DNA of 37,569 nt from the NCBI RefSeq assembly GCF_019039215.1, contig NZ_JAHNZZ010000001.1:1684292-1721860 (forward strand). Reading direction: 5' to 3'. The notes beneath the pieces were generated by a model. The model did no database searches. It was given only the letters and a program-made list of their open reading frames with translations, and was not told where the DNA came from. The DNA comes from Bacillus sp. FJAT-29790. GTDB lineage: Bacteria > Bacillota > Bacilli > Bacillales > Cytobacillaceae. Made by a program: the position numbers and the translations under genes. This document shows positions 7,030 to 14,912 of the stretch, in pieces (position 1 is the stretch's first letter; the number at the start of each line of letters is the position of its first letter).

Positions 7030-9012
7030 GTGAAAAATATTATCAAAGGATTCATCACTGTTTTTATCATGACCGTTGCCTTTATCCATCCGCAGCTTGC
7101 GTCTGCAATGGCTGAGGTTACGTCCTTTGGTCTCTCTTCTGCTACCGTTGCCTACCAGGGTAGTAATGTACCTGGCTACACAACGGTTGAGTTACAAACT
7201 AGCATACCAACACGTGGGTATCTTCTTGTTGTTGGGAATGGCACACAAACCATAATCAATTTATCTACTACTGCATTTAAAACTGGACACAAGGTAGATT
7301 GGGTGCCATGGGATGATACGAAAAAAGCACCACTTCCCGCAGGTGAATACCAAATTAAGGGGTATTTAACCGACCAGGAATACAATCAAATGCAAGGATA
7401 TCCGCTTGGGAAACTCACTGTTGTGTCGGAATCAAGCCCTAAGCCACTGATTGCTGGTGTTTCTCCGAATCCACCAATGTTTTCACCTAAATACGGACAA
7501 ACACAATCGGTTCAAATTCCGTTTAACTTGAATCGTCCTGCGGAAGTTCAGCTTACAATCCGTAATCAAAACGGAGATGAAATCTATGCTGGCAGCAAAG
7601 AAACCCTTGCTTCTGGAAGCCATGTTGTAAACTGGAACGGAACAGATAAAACAAGAAGAATTGTATCAGACGGTAACTACGAGATTGTATTTAAAACAAT
7701 CGAGACAGCCTATAACTATCCTTCCACTACGCCATTAATCTGGCGATCAGGTACAATTACCATCAAAAATGGCGATTATTATATTCCGGTATCAAGATTA
7801 AAGGAAATTGTTACAGATGCTTCCTTTCAATCGTCCGTTTTCACTCCTGATGGCGACGGAATAAACGATAAGACCACTGGACAATTTACACTTGCAGAAC
7901 CTGTGAAAATATCCGTTTATATTGCGAATGCTGCCGGGGCCCATGTCAAAAATATAGTAAGCGAACAAGCATTCGAGGCTGGCACTCATTCTTTCGAATG
8001 GGATGGCACAGACATGATGGGCGGCAAGGTGCCTAACGGAAGCTATTTTATAAAACTATTAGTAATAGAGGGTCCGAATAGCGGCTATATTACATTTCCT
8101 AGCGCTGTTAGAGTGGAAAACAGCACTGAAATCAAATCTATGCAACCTGTAAAAAGAGTGCGCGTCATCAGTGATACAGCGAAAATGAGTGTTGATCCTT
8201 TAGGCCAAGGATATACGGCGGTAAAAGGCGATACTTTCCCTCTGATGTCGGAAACGCTAGAGAACGGCAACTACATCGTTCTTGTTAAAGATGGAGTTAC
8301 TGGAACAATCAGTGCGAGTGATGTTGAAATTGTTACTGAACCGTCTGCGGCAGGCCAGACAACTAAATATACAGTGGTTAGCGGCGATACTTTGTGGAAG
8401 ATTGCCCAAAAATTCGGTGTCACCACCCAAGCAATTGTAGACGCCAATAAGCTGGATCCAACTGCGTACCTTTACGTAGGTCAAAAGCTAATCATTCCAA
8501 CTACAGCACAACCTGTACAGCCAACGACAACCACTTATACAGTTGTATCCGGTGATACACTATGGAAGATTGCTCAAAAATTTGGTGTAACCACCCAAGC
8601 AATTGTAGATACCAATAAGCTGGATCCAACTGCGTACCTTTACGTAGGTCAAAAGTTAATCATTCCAACTACAGCGCAACCTGTACAGCCAACGACAACC
8701 ACGTATTCGGTTGTATCTGGTGATATGCTATGGAAAATTGCTCAAAAATTTGGTGTAACCACCCAAGCAATTGTAGACGCCAATAAACTAGATCCAACTG
8801 CGTACCTTTACGTAGGTCAAAAGCTAATCATTCCAACTACAGCGCAACCCGTACAGCCAACGACAACCACTTATACGGTTGTATCCGGTGATATGCTATG
8901 GAAAATTGCTCAAAAATTTGGTGTAACCACCCAAGCAATTGTAGATGCCAATAAGCTGGATCCGAATATGTACCTTTACGTGGGCCAAAAGCTAATCATT
9001 CCAGCAAAATAA
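7030..9012 (+). CDS. Secreted FlgD-like Ig / four-LysM cell-wall protein
   Basis: A 660-residue exported protein. Residues 1-26 are a signal peptide ending in LASA. Three FlgD-like Ig repeats follow: about 30-135; 138-250 with VVNWNGTDKTRRIVSDGNYE; and 255-365 with FTPDGDGIND and FEWDGTDMMGGKVPNGSYF. Next comes a region of about 60 residues that looks SH3-like (375-435), then four LysM modules (about 446-660), each TVVSGDTLWKIAQKFGVTTQ-like and joined by PTTAQPVQPTTTTY linkers. LysM binds N-acetylglucosamine polymers, so the protein should be held in the peptidoglycan with its Ig part exposed. No catalytic domain is seen, so it is more likely structural or adhesive than an enzyme. It starts at GTG with AAAGGAG upstream and is alone in its transcription unit. 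Confidence 0.88.
   Translation: MKNIIKGFITVFIMTVAFIHPQLASAMAEVTSFGLSSATVAYQGSNVPGYTTVELQTSIPTRGYLLVVGNGTQTIINLSTTAFKTGHKVDWVPWDDTKKAPLPAGEYQIKGYLTDQEYNQMQGYPLGKLTVVSESSPKPLIAGVSPNPPMFSPKYGQTQSVQIPFNLNRPAEVQLTIRNQNGDEIYAGSKETLASGSHVVNWNGTDKTRRIVSDGNYEIVFKTIETAYNYPSTTPLIWRSGTITIKNGDYYIPVSRLKEIVTDASFQSSVFTPDGDGINDKTTGQFTLAEPVKISVYIANAAGAHVKNIVSEQAFEAGTHSFEWDGTDMMGGKVPNGSYFIKLLVIEGPNSGYITFPSAVRVENSTEIKSMQPVKRVRVISDTAKMSVDPLGQGYTAVKGDTFPLMSETLENGNYIVLVKDGVTGTISASDVEIVTEPSAAGQTTKYTVVSGDTLWKIAQKFGVTTQAIVDANKLDPTAYLYVGQKLIIPTTAQPVQPTTTTYTVVSGDTLWKIAQKFGVTTQAIVDTNKLDPTAYLYVGQKLIIPTTAQPVQPTTTTYSVVSGDMLWKIAQKFGVTTQAIVDANKLDPTAYLYVGQKLIIPTTAQPVQPTTTTYTVVSGDMLWKIAQKFGVTTQAIVDANKLDPNMYLYVGQKLIIPAK
8365..9009 (+). 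repeat. Tandem LysM-coding repeats, period 168 bp
   Basis: Four in-frame units of 168 bp (56 codons) begin near 8371, 8539, 8707 and 8875. Units 2-4 are almost identical at DNA level, including the linker; unit 1 differs at many third codon positions in its first half. Units 3 and 4 carry ATG (Met) where units 1 and 2 carry ACT/ACA (Thr) in SGD(T/M)LW. This is the mark of recent duplication or gene conversion. Confidence 0.9.
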
Positions 9013-9016
9013 ATGA

Positions 9017-9049
9017 AAAGGTAAGCGATATTCAAATTCGCTTACCTTT
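9017..9049 (+). terminator. Terminator of the LysM protein gene
   Basis: A perfect 12-bp stem (AAAGGTAAGCGA / TCGCTTACCTTT) follows the stop codon and runs into a T tract. Confidence 0.85.
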
Positions 9050-9234
9050 TTTATAGACAAGGACATAAATAAATTTTAGATTGAAGAACATATGGAAGAT
9101 GCTTGTGAGGATTAATGTGTTAGAAACTTAATTAAGGATATTCTACCTCATCCCATTGTTCTCTTTATTTTTTATTAATAAAATAAAAACATCCTTGTTC
9201 TATTCCTTTTTTGCCTAAACCGTCACCAAATTTA

Positions 9235-9275
9235 CTCCTTAAAAGCGCCCTATAATCTAATAATGGATCAGACAG
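9235..9275. repeat. GCGC hairpin repeat, partial copy F
   Basis: Only the right half is recognisable (cttaaaagcgccctataat followed by ctaataatggat). The gene-free interval 9050-9636 holds this, copy E and AT-rich sequence. Confidence 0.35.
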
Positions 9276-9458
9276 TTATTAAGTCAAACTTAATTCATAA
9301 TGATAAAATTGTGAATCCCTTACGTATCCATTTTTTTCATATAGTCTTCTCCCCTCTTTTGTTTTCTTAAGATTATTACACACAATCGCTATGGACTTCT
9401 TCTCGATTGCTAATGCATTTCCTTTATTTTTTTGTCATCGCTTTTTATTCAATTAACT

Positions 9459-9505
9459 AGCCCTTTTATGAAGAAAGACGCTTTCCTTATTTCAGAAAAG
9501 CGCCC
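9459..9505. repeat. GCGC hairpin repeat, copy E
   Basis: gcccttttatgaagaaagac leads into GCTTTCCTTATTTCAGAAAAGCGCCC. It is nearly the same as copy D and has the same imperfect stem. Confidence 0.5.
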
Positions 9506-9636
9506 GATTCCAGAATACAGAGCAAGGCAAAATACATTTTAGTAAACACCCTCCCCGAAAATACCTTGATACATAATTTTAACTAGCGTTTTTAAACAAC
9601 TTTTTTGTAAATTACCCAACTTTATTATCAAGAAAC

Positions 9637-11037
9637 TTATGTCTCAATTACAGGCAGCTTAATTTGAACGACTGTTCCTTTTGTGATGATGCTCGCAATC
9701 GTCAGAGTACCTTCATGCAAATGGACAAGCTTTTCGGCGATCGCGAGCCCTAAGCCAGTTCCACCATCAGTTCTCGTTCTTGCTTTATTCACTCTGAAAA
9801 AACGCTGTTTGATTTTGTCCAAGTCTTCTTCAGGTATCCCAATTCCTGTGTCTTTAATTTCAAGGCAGCAGCCTTCTGACGTTTTGAAAAGATTGAGCGT
9901 GATCTCCCCGTTTTCTGTGTATCGCAGGGAATTATCCATTATGTTTTGTATAACCTGTTCAATCCGTCCCTCATCCCCATTAATGATAATCTCAGGATCT
10001 AGTTCACAATGGAGCTGCAATTTCTTTTCTTTTATGATGGGACCATACTTTTGGAGTGACTCTTCGATTAGCTGTGCGAGTGGGAGCGGCATTTTTTCCA
10101 ACCGATATTCTTCTGAGTCAAGCTTTGAAAGATCAAGGAGGTCTCCTACAAGCCTCTCCATTCTTCCTGCTTCCCGATGAATTAAGCTTAAATACTTATT
10201 GCTGTCCGCTTCTGTTTTTACGATTCCTGAAACGAGTGCGTCACTATATCCCTTTACATAGCTAATGGGGGTTCTTAGTTCATGAGAGACATCGGCGAGA
10301 AACTCCTTTTTACGCTCGTCCTCTTTTTGAATCGATGCGGACATATGGTTGAAAGCATTGGCAAGCTGGCCAATTTCGTCTTTTGCATGATTGGTGATTT
10401 TAACCGAATAATCTCCTTTCGAGACACGGTCTGCTGCATGCTTCATATCTACCAGCGGTTTCGTTAGCCTTCGAACTAGCAGCGTCCCGAAGAACATGGC
10501 GATGACGACAAACAGAAAAGCGGCAATCATCCATAAATACTGAAAATCAGTGGTTACTTCGGAAATTTTCGCTAATGGCAAATATAAATAAATAATGCCT
10601 TCAAGCCGATTCTCATCAAGAAGAGGAATAATAACTGCCAATATTTTGCGATCAAACCTTTCCTCATACCCCATTTTCTGAATCGGATTTCCTTTCAGCA
10701 GCTCTTCCCTTTCCGCCCCATTAATTAGTGATTGGTAATCAATTTCAAATGGAAGGCAGGCACTTAATTCCCGCGGATTATTGACAATGAAAATGTCTGC
10801 TTCAGATTTTGAACTATACCAATCGATTTTATCTTTTAATTCATCTGTTAATGGCCCGCCCTCGTAATCAAAGGCTAGTCGTTTTCCTTCTTCTAACAAA
10901 GCCGTCTCAACATTTTCGACATATAGTTTTTCATAAAAAAGATACGATAAGAAGTGTGAGTATGAAATCGTAATTACAATGGCAGCCGTAATTGTCAGCC
11001 AGAGCTTTTTCGCGAGACTGTCCGTGAAAAATTTCAT
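9637..11037 (-). CDS. Membrane sensor histidine kinase (HAMP)
   Basis: A 466-residue kinase with two membrane segments (about 10-32 and 167-188) flanking an extracytoplasmic sensor of about 130 residues. Next come a HAMP linker (190-240), a HisKA domain with the phosphoacceptor His252 in FLADVSHELRTPISYVKGY, and an ATPase domain with the N box NIMDNSLRYT, G1 DTGIGIPEEDL and G2 GGTGLGLAI. Its start overlaps the stop of the response-regulator gene by 4 bp (ATGA), so the pair is translationally coupled. The extracellular domain is not a recognised sensor fold. The gene is last in a three-gene operon starting with an extracytoplasmic lipoprotein. Confidence 0.93.
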   Translation of the reverse strand: MKFFTDSLAKKLWLTITAAIVITISYSHFLSYLFYEKLYVENVETALLEEGKRLAFDYEGGPLTDELKDKIDWYSSKSEADIFIVNNPRELSACLPFEIDYQSLINGAEREELLKGNPIQKMGYEERFDRKILAVIIPLLDENRLEGIIYLYLPLAKISEVTTDFQYLWMIAAFLFVVIAMFFGTLLVRRLTKPLVDMKHAADRVSKGDYSVKITNHAKDEIGQLANAFNHMSASIQKEDERKKEFLADVSHELRTPISYVKGYSDALVSGIVKTEADSNKYLSLIHREAGRMERLVGDLLDLSKLDSEEYRLEKMPLPLAQLIEESLQKYGPIIKEKKLQLHCELDPEIIINGDEGRIEQVIQNIMDNSLRYTENGEITLNLFKTSEGCCLEIKDTGIGIPEEDLDKIKQRFFRVNKARTRTDGGTGLGLAIAEKLVHLHEGTLTIASIITKGTVVQIKLPVIET

Positions 11038-11711
11038 TCAGCTGGCACCTCAAATTTATAGCCAATTCCCCAAACGGTTTGAATATAATCACCAACCCCA
11101 AGCTTCATCCTGAGCGTTTTTATATGAGTATCGACAGTTCGAAGGCTCCCTAAATAATCCATCCCCCAAACGCGCTCAAGAAGTTGTTCCCGGCTTAAAG
11201 CCTGTGATGGATGATCAACTAAAAACACCAAAAGCTCAAACTCCTTAAGCGTTAAAGCGATGATTTCACCTCCAACCATTACACTTCGTGCCATGCGATT
11301 AATTGAAATTTGCCTAATCTGCATGTTAGATTCACTCTTCGTCATGCCTGTCCTTCTTAATACAGCATGAATTCTAGCCATAAGCTCGCCAGGACTGAAT
11401 GGTTTAACAATATAATCATCCCCTCCAAGTTGCAGCCCTTTAACCTTATCCCACTCCTCCCCTTTTGCTGATAAAAAAATGATCGGGGTGTCATATTTCT
11501 TTCTTACTTTCGTGCAAACCTGAAAACCATCCTCATCCGGCATCATAATATCAAGGAGAATTAAATCAATCGGTGTTCGCTTTAATATTTGATACCCTTC
11601 CTGCCCACTTGCTGCCTCATAGCAGCTAAAGCCGGAATTTGCAAGATACATTTCAACAAGATGCCTCATATCTGCCTCATCATCGATTATCAGGATATTG
11701 ATTTGACCCAT
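11034..11711 (-). CDS. OmpR/PhoB-family response regulator
   Basis: A 225-residue regulator. The receiver domain has the acidic pair Asp10/Asp11, the phosphoacceptor Asp54 in LILLDIMMP, Ser81 and Lys103 in YIVKPF. The C-terminal winged helix (about 130-222) includes LTLKEFELLVFLVDHPSQAL and the recognition region RTVDTHIKTLRMKLG. All residues needed for phosphorylation are present. Its start codon overlaps the lipoprotein stop by one base (TAATG), and its stop overlaps the kinase start, giving a tightly packed operon. Target promoters are unknown. Confidence 0.95.
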   Translation of the reverse strand: MGQINILIIDDEADMRHLVEMYLANSGFSCYEAASGQEGYQILKRTPIDLILLDIMMPDEDGFQVCTKVRKKYDTPIIFLSAKGEEWDKVKGLQLGGDDYIVKPFSPGELMARIHAVLRRTGMTKSESNMQIRQISINRMARSVMVGGEIIALTLKEFELLVFLVDHPSQALSREQLLERVWGMDYLGSLRTVDTHIKTLRMKLGVGDYIQTVWGIGYKFEVPAE

Positions 11712-12688
11712 TATGATCTCTCCCTTAACACCATTTGAAAAGGTCCGTCTCCAACGGCGATTGTTTTGATTATCGTCATTTTATCTGGATCGATGATATG
11801 AATATCATTGCTGTCATAGCCTGCGATTAATAAGTTCTCACCGGTAAAAACCATCTCAAACGGGTTGGCTCCGACCGTAATGGCATCTATCACTTCACCT
11901 TCCTCATTTAATTTATATAGCATATTTGATCCATGGCTTAGCACGTATATTAAGTTTTCTTTTCCAAGAAAATTAACAGGCATCAGTGGGGCAGGAAGCT
12001 TAAATTTAAAATCACCTGAAACCGAGTCATATACATGAATATCCGTTTCAATTTCAATTCCCGCTCCATGGCCTCCGATCCAAAGCTCATTCTTGTTTTC
12101 ATTGAGCCATGCACCCGCAGCGGAAGGATGGATCTGAAACCCAGCCATTTTTTCTTTTTTAACCAAATCGATCACGGTTAGCTGCTTTTTATTGAAGCTA
12201 AGCACAAATAATTTTTTATCCTTCACCGCTTCTAAAATGGTAAGCGGATTTTGCTCCGTGCTGATTTGCCCTTGTTCTTCCCCTTTTAAATTAAAAAAAC
12301 GGATTTTATTTTGATTCTGGTCAACTAACGCAATTTCTGCGGATGTTTGGAGCAGTTTCCCATTGACAATTCCTTTGCCCGTTCTCCAAACGCCGAGCGA
12401 CTTCCCCGTCTTTAAAGAATAAAGATCTGCGGTTTCCACTTGCTTGCCAAATAATAAAATCGTATCCCCATCAGGGAAAATAACAGCTCCTGTGTATGGC
12501 TTCCCCAATTTCCAGTCTACAAGCCTTTCCATTTTATCCAAATCAATGAACGAAACAGACATATCTTTTATATTAATAGTGGCTGCGACGGAAAGATCCT
12601 CTGGAATCGCGGAGAATCTTTTCTCCGAACATGAAGAGAGCAGAATGACAGCAAAGAGAAAAATGACAAATCTTTGTAGAATAAGCAT
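11711..12688 (-). CDS. YncE-like beta-propeller lipoprotein, first gene of a two-component operon
   Basis: A 325-residue lipoprotein. The N terminus has a hydrophobic stretch ending in the lipobox LLSSC (Cys near residue 20). The rest is built of repeats of the YVTN/YncE type, for example LSVAATINIKDMSVSFIDLD, DAITVGANPFEMVFTGENLL and KTIAVGDGPFQMVL, which form a beta-propeller. Such propellers bind ligands or proteins outside the membrane. It is fused into one operon with a response regulator and a HAMP kinase by 1-bp and 4-bp overlaps, so it may act as an accessory sensor for that kinase (inference). The ribosome binding site AAGAAGGAA lies unusually close to the ATG; AAGGAG a few bases further up may serve instead. 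Confidence 0.85.
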   Translation of the reverse strand: MLILQRFVIFLFAVILLSSCSEKRFSAIPEDLSVAATINIKDMSVSFIDLDKMERLVDWKLGKPYTGAVIFPDGDTILLFGKQVETADLYSLKTGKSLGVWRTGKGIVNGKLLQTSAEIALVDQNQNKIRFFNLKGEEQGQISTEQNPLTILEAVKDKKLFVLSFNKKQLTVIDLVKKEKMAGFQIHPSAAGAWLNENKNELWIGGHGAGIEIETDIHVYDSVSGDFKFKLPAPLMPVNFLGKENLIYVLSHGSNMLYKLNEEGEVIDAITVGANPFEMVFTGENLLIAGYDSNDIHIIDPDKMTIIKTIAVGDGPFQMVLRERS

Positions 12689-12780
12689 TTCCTTCTTATC
12701 TCCTTACAACATGCGTATTTCCTATCATTTTAATCTAGCTTTGTGATGAATTTGTGAAATAGGTTTGTAAAAACTTCTTT

Positions 12781-13053
12781 TTATTTCAATTTCTGCATTT
12801 CTTCAATATGGATCTGTATCAATGAATGTTTATCTCTTTCAGATAAGCTGGATTCCATCACCCTTTTTTCCGCTAAATAAAATTTCTCATCGGGAGACTT
12901 ACGCACTCTTGGATGGGCATTTTCATCCTTTAGCTCTCTAGCAATCGCTTCCTTCAAAACCATTTCCGGTTCGTCTTCAGCAGAAAGCAACCGGTTATGC
13001 CAAAGTGTTCGGTACGCAACAAGCAAAGAATTAAAATCAAAATGTTTTTCCAT
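12781..13053 (-). CDS. Hypothetical cytoplasmic protein (90 aa)
   Basis: A soluble, highly charged 90-residue protein, likely all helical (FNSLLVAYRTLWHNRLLSAE then EMVLKEAIARELKDENAH), with no signal peptide or membrane segment. AAAGGG precedes the ATG. No family is recognised. It stands alone between the two-component operon and an S-family repeat. Confidence 0.7.
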   Translation of the reverse strand: MEKHFDFNSLLVAYRTLWHNRLLSAEDEPEMVLKEAIARELKDENAHPRVRKSPDEKFYLAEKRVMESSLSERDKHSLIQIHIEEMQKLK

Positions 13054-13091
13054 GTCTTCTACCCTTTCTGTGAAAAATTCACTTTCTAATT

Positions 13092-13311
13092 GAGCTGTTT
13101 CCGTAAAATTTATTGCTATTTAATTAAAATGTGGTCTAGTTGATTTCCGCTCTCAGGTTGCTCGCTTTCCGCGGGGCGGGCGGTGAGCCTCCTCGTCGCC
13201 TTGCGCCTGTGGGGTCTCACCTGTCCCGCTACTCCCGCTGGAGTCTCGCACCTTCCGCTCCAATCAACTACACACAAAACCTTTTAAAAACAATTCATTT
13301 AGAAAACTGCC
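13092..13311. repeat. S-family dispersed element, full copy S1
   Basis: A 220-bp element unlike its AT-rich surroundings. Imperfect ends (gagctgtttcc / gaaaactgcc) enclose AT-rich arms. Inside them GTTGAT (13139-13144) and ATCAAC (13263-13268) bracket a GC-rich core. The core is bounded by the 8-bp direct repeat TTCCGCTC (13145-13152 and 13253-13260) and contains GCGGGGCGGGCGGTGAGCC. I recognise this core as a sequence scattered through many Bacillus genomes; no function is established to my knowledge. The open frame through it is not a gene. Confidence 0.75.
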
Positions 13312-13391
13312 TTGCTATAAAACCATTCTCACATAAATAAAATCAAATATGCAAAAAATATTTGTAGTAAATTTTGAAAGGAGTCTTTTAC

Positions 13392-13634
13392 ATGAGTACG
13401 CCATACTGCTGTCCCAACTGTAAAACGAATCGAACAAGGTTTAATATCATTAAGCAAATCCCGCAATCTGTTAAGATGGATCCGCAATCAGGGGATATTC
13501 TTGAGGAATATTCAAGTGAGAATTTATGTCCCTTCCATCTGGCATATAAAGGACCAGAATACAAAGTTCAATGTGGTGCTTGCGGATTGGTCGAAGATGA
13601 ACGCACCTTTGTTAAATTTGGTGAGATGCAATAA
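13392..13634 (+). CDS. Small zinc-ribbon protein
   Basis: An 80-residue protein with two CxxC pairs, YCCPNCKTN at the N terminus and VQCGACGLVEDE near the C terminus, which should bind one zinc ion as a zinc ribbon. The middle (QIPQSVKMDPQSGDILEEYS) is conserved in bacillar relatives as I recall them. ATG 13392 is chosen over the in-frame ATG 13374 because AAAGGAG lies 8 nt upstream. Function is unknown. It shares a bidirectional terminator with the convergent gene downstream. Confidence 0.8.
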   Translation: MSTPYCCPNCKTNRTRFNIIKQIPQSVKMDPQSGDILEEYSSENLCPFHLAYKGPEYKVQCGACGLVEDERTFVKFGEMQ

Positions 13635-13639
13635 GAAAA

Positions 13640-13661
13640 GCTTGAGAGATTTCTCTCAAGC
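13640..13661. terminator. Bidirectional terminator between convergent genes
   Basis: A perfect 10-bp stem (GCTTGAGAGA / TCTCTCAAGC) with a 2-nt centre, flanked by complementary AATAAG and CTTATT, lies between the zinc-ribbon gene and the minus-strand secreted-protein gene. Confidence 0.8.
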
Positions 13662-13665
13662 CTTC

Positions 13666-14508
13666 TTATTGTTTCTTGTTCGAAAAGAAATGATTTTCTT
13701 GTAAAAATCGAACGCTGTCAATTTTCCATGCATCTGCATGGGAAAAGCGAACTAAATAAATCTGGCCTTTAAAATACTTTCTTCCCGAGTTTTTGAGGAC
13801 CATTTCAATTTCCACTGGCACTTCCAGACTTATTTCATCGATAAGATCCTCGGTAGGAATAACAGGCATCCGGTTTAAATGAATATTTTCAATTAAACGA
13901 ATCGGCTTCTTCCAGTTAACCTGTTCCAGGGAAATACTGGAGAGAATTCGTGGATCTTGCTGCTTAAGTCCAGAGACATAGGCATGAATCAATTCATATG
14001 GATCGGCTTTCTCAACATATTCCTCTAACCTACCTGCTGCTTTTAAAATCATCAGTTTATGTGAAAGGTCCATAAATTTTGTACGATGGGTCGTACTCCC
14101 GTAAAAATGGATGCAAAAATGACCGGGAAAGTTATTCTCCAATGCCCCCGCACCGTGTGGCATCCCATGCATGGAAGCCGCGATCCATTGATCTTGATGA
14201 ATAACAACGATGGCTCTCCGTTTCCAGCTCCATTTCCCGTTATATATGCCTTTCATTATTTTCGTATCTTTCGATGTCAAAGGCTGAACGTCCGCATGAT
14301 TGCTTCCAGCACGCCTTTGAACCCTAAACTTCATTCCTGTTTCAACATCCAATACAGTAAACTTGCTGTATTTCGGCAAAATCCCATTTACTTTTTCCCA
14401 TGGAAGCATTTCAATTTGAACACCTATACCTTCATCCTTCGCTAAAACAACTGAACTGTTAACAAACAGGGCCACGGTAAGCAAAATAACTCTCATAACA
14501 TTTTTCAT
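13666..14508 (-). CDS. Secreted protein with an uncharacterised conserved domain
   Basis: A 280-residue exported protein. The N terminus is a signal peptide ending near SSVVLAKD. Residues about 30-150 form a conserved domain with VLDVETGMKFRVQRRAGSNH, ADVQPLT..D, GKWSWKRRAIVV, SMHGMPHGAGALENNFPGHF and CIHFYGSTTH. I recall the same motifs in exported proteins of Paenibacillus, sometimes beside wall-associated domains. The His and Asp residues (NHADV, MHGMPHG, HFCIHF) look like a metal site or catalytic centre, but no enzyme class can be named. ATG 14508 is preferred over the in-frame GTG 14517, which lies within the ribosome binding region. A structured element sits 50 bp upstream in its leader. 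Confidence 0.8.
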   Translation of the reverse strand: MKNVMRVILLTVALFVNSSVVLAKDEGIGVQIEMLPWEKVNGILPKYSKFTVLDVETGMKFRVQRRAGSNHADVQPLTSKDTKIMKGIYNGKWSWKRRAIVVIHQDQWIAASMHGMPHGAGALENNFPGHFCIHFYGSTTHRTKFMDLSHKLMILKAAGRLEEYVEKADPYELIHAYVSGLKQQDPRILSSISLEQVNWKKPIRLIENIHLNRMPVIPTEDLIDEISLEVPVEIEMVLKNSGRKYFKGQIYLVRFSHADAWKIDSVRFLQENHFFSNKKQ

Positions 14509-14559
14509 TCGCTCCACTCAATTTCATCATATTTTCCTTTTCAGAATAAAGTGAATCTT

Positions 14560-14653
14560 CCATCAGTGGGGGCTTTTCTACGTACAGGACGTACTAGTGC
14601 CGACGTTGCCACAGGACGTGGCGTTCTTAGTCGGCCTTCCCCCCCACTGATGG
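14560..14653 (-). ncRNA. Bacillaceae-1-type RNA motif
   Basis: A nested structure. The 13-bp outer stem CCATCAGTGGGGG / CCCCCACTGATGG (14560-14572 / 14641-14653) encloses hairpin GTAC-loop-GTAC (14582-14594). It also encloses a longer arm, GCCGAC / GTCGGC (14599-14604 / 14630-14635), that holds GCCAC-loop-GTGGC (14608-14622). On the minus strand both terminal loops read GUCCU, matching the RUCCU loops that define the Rfam Bacillaceae-1 motif as I recall it. The motif is thought to be a noncoding RNA and its function is unknown. Here it lies on the same strand as the secreted-protein gene and ends about 50 nt before its start, without a T tract, so it could be a cis leader rather than a free RNA. 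Confidence 0.65.
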
Positions 14654-14663
14654 TTAGATGAAC

Positions 14664-14765
14664 CAATCGGGCCTTTACGGGCAGTTTGTCCCCTACTTAT
14701 CCCTCCTCGATTCCTCTAAGTCTTTTCGTTAAGGGTCTTACTGCCCGTTAATCTGCGATAAACAC
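14664..14765 (-). ncRNA. Companion structured element next to the Bacillaceae-1-type motif
   Basis: ACGGGCAGT (14677-14685) pairs perfectly with ACTGCCCGT (14740-14748) around a purine-rich interior that on the minus strand reads AGAGGAATCGAGGAGGGATA. It is separated from the previous element by about 10 bp. I recall this block and the Bacillaceae-1-like block travelling together in Bacillus genomes, but I cannot name it. It may be the 5' part of one longer RNA. Confidence 0.45.
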
Positions 14766-14849
14766 ATACAAAAAGTTTTCCTAAAAAACACCTGTTGTAT
14801 TCGTCCTATAAAAAAGGAAAAAAATCGTGTCCATTGTCATGAATTTTGG

Positions 14850-14909
14850 TTTATCAGCGAATTTTCATTGTTTATCAGCCGATTTTCATTGTTTATAAAC
14901 GAATCTCAT
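14850..14909. repeat. 21-bp tandem repeat
   Basis: TTTATCAGC(G/C)(A/G)ATTTTCATTG occurs at 14850-14870 and 14871-14891, with a decayed third unit at 14892-14909 abutting the end of the COG0523 GTPase gene. No stem is formed. It may be a degenerate simple repeat. Confidence 0.7.
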
Positions 14910-14912
14910 AGA

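Noticed and set aside
8365..9009. Regularly spaced repeats considered as a CRISPR array.
   Set aside because: The units are 168 bp, in frame and encode LysM domains; there are no spacers and no cas genes.
13140..13340. A 66-codon open frame through the S1 core.
   Set aside because: It has no ribosome binding site and lies within a dispersed repeat; it is open only because the core is GC-rich.
14560..14653. Considered as an intrinsic terminator of the COG0523 gene.
   Set aside because: The structure is branched with two GUCCU loops and has no T tract; it fits an RNA motif far better than a terminator.
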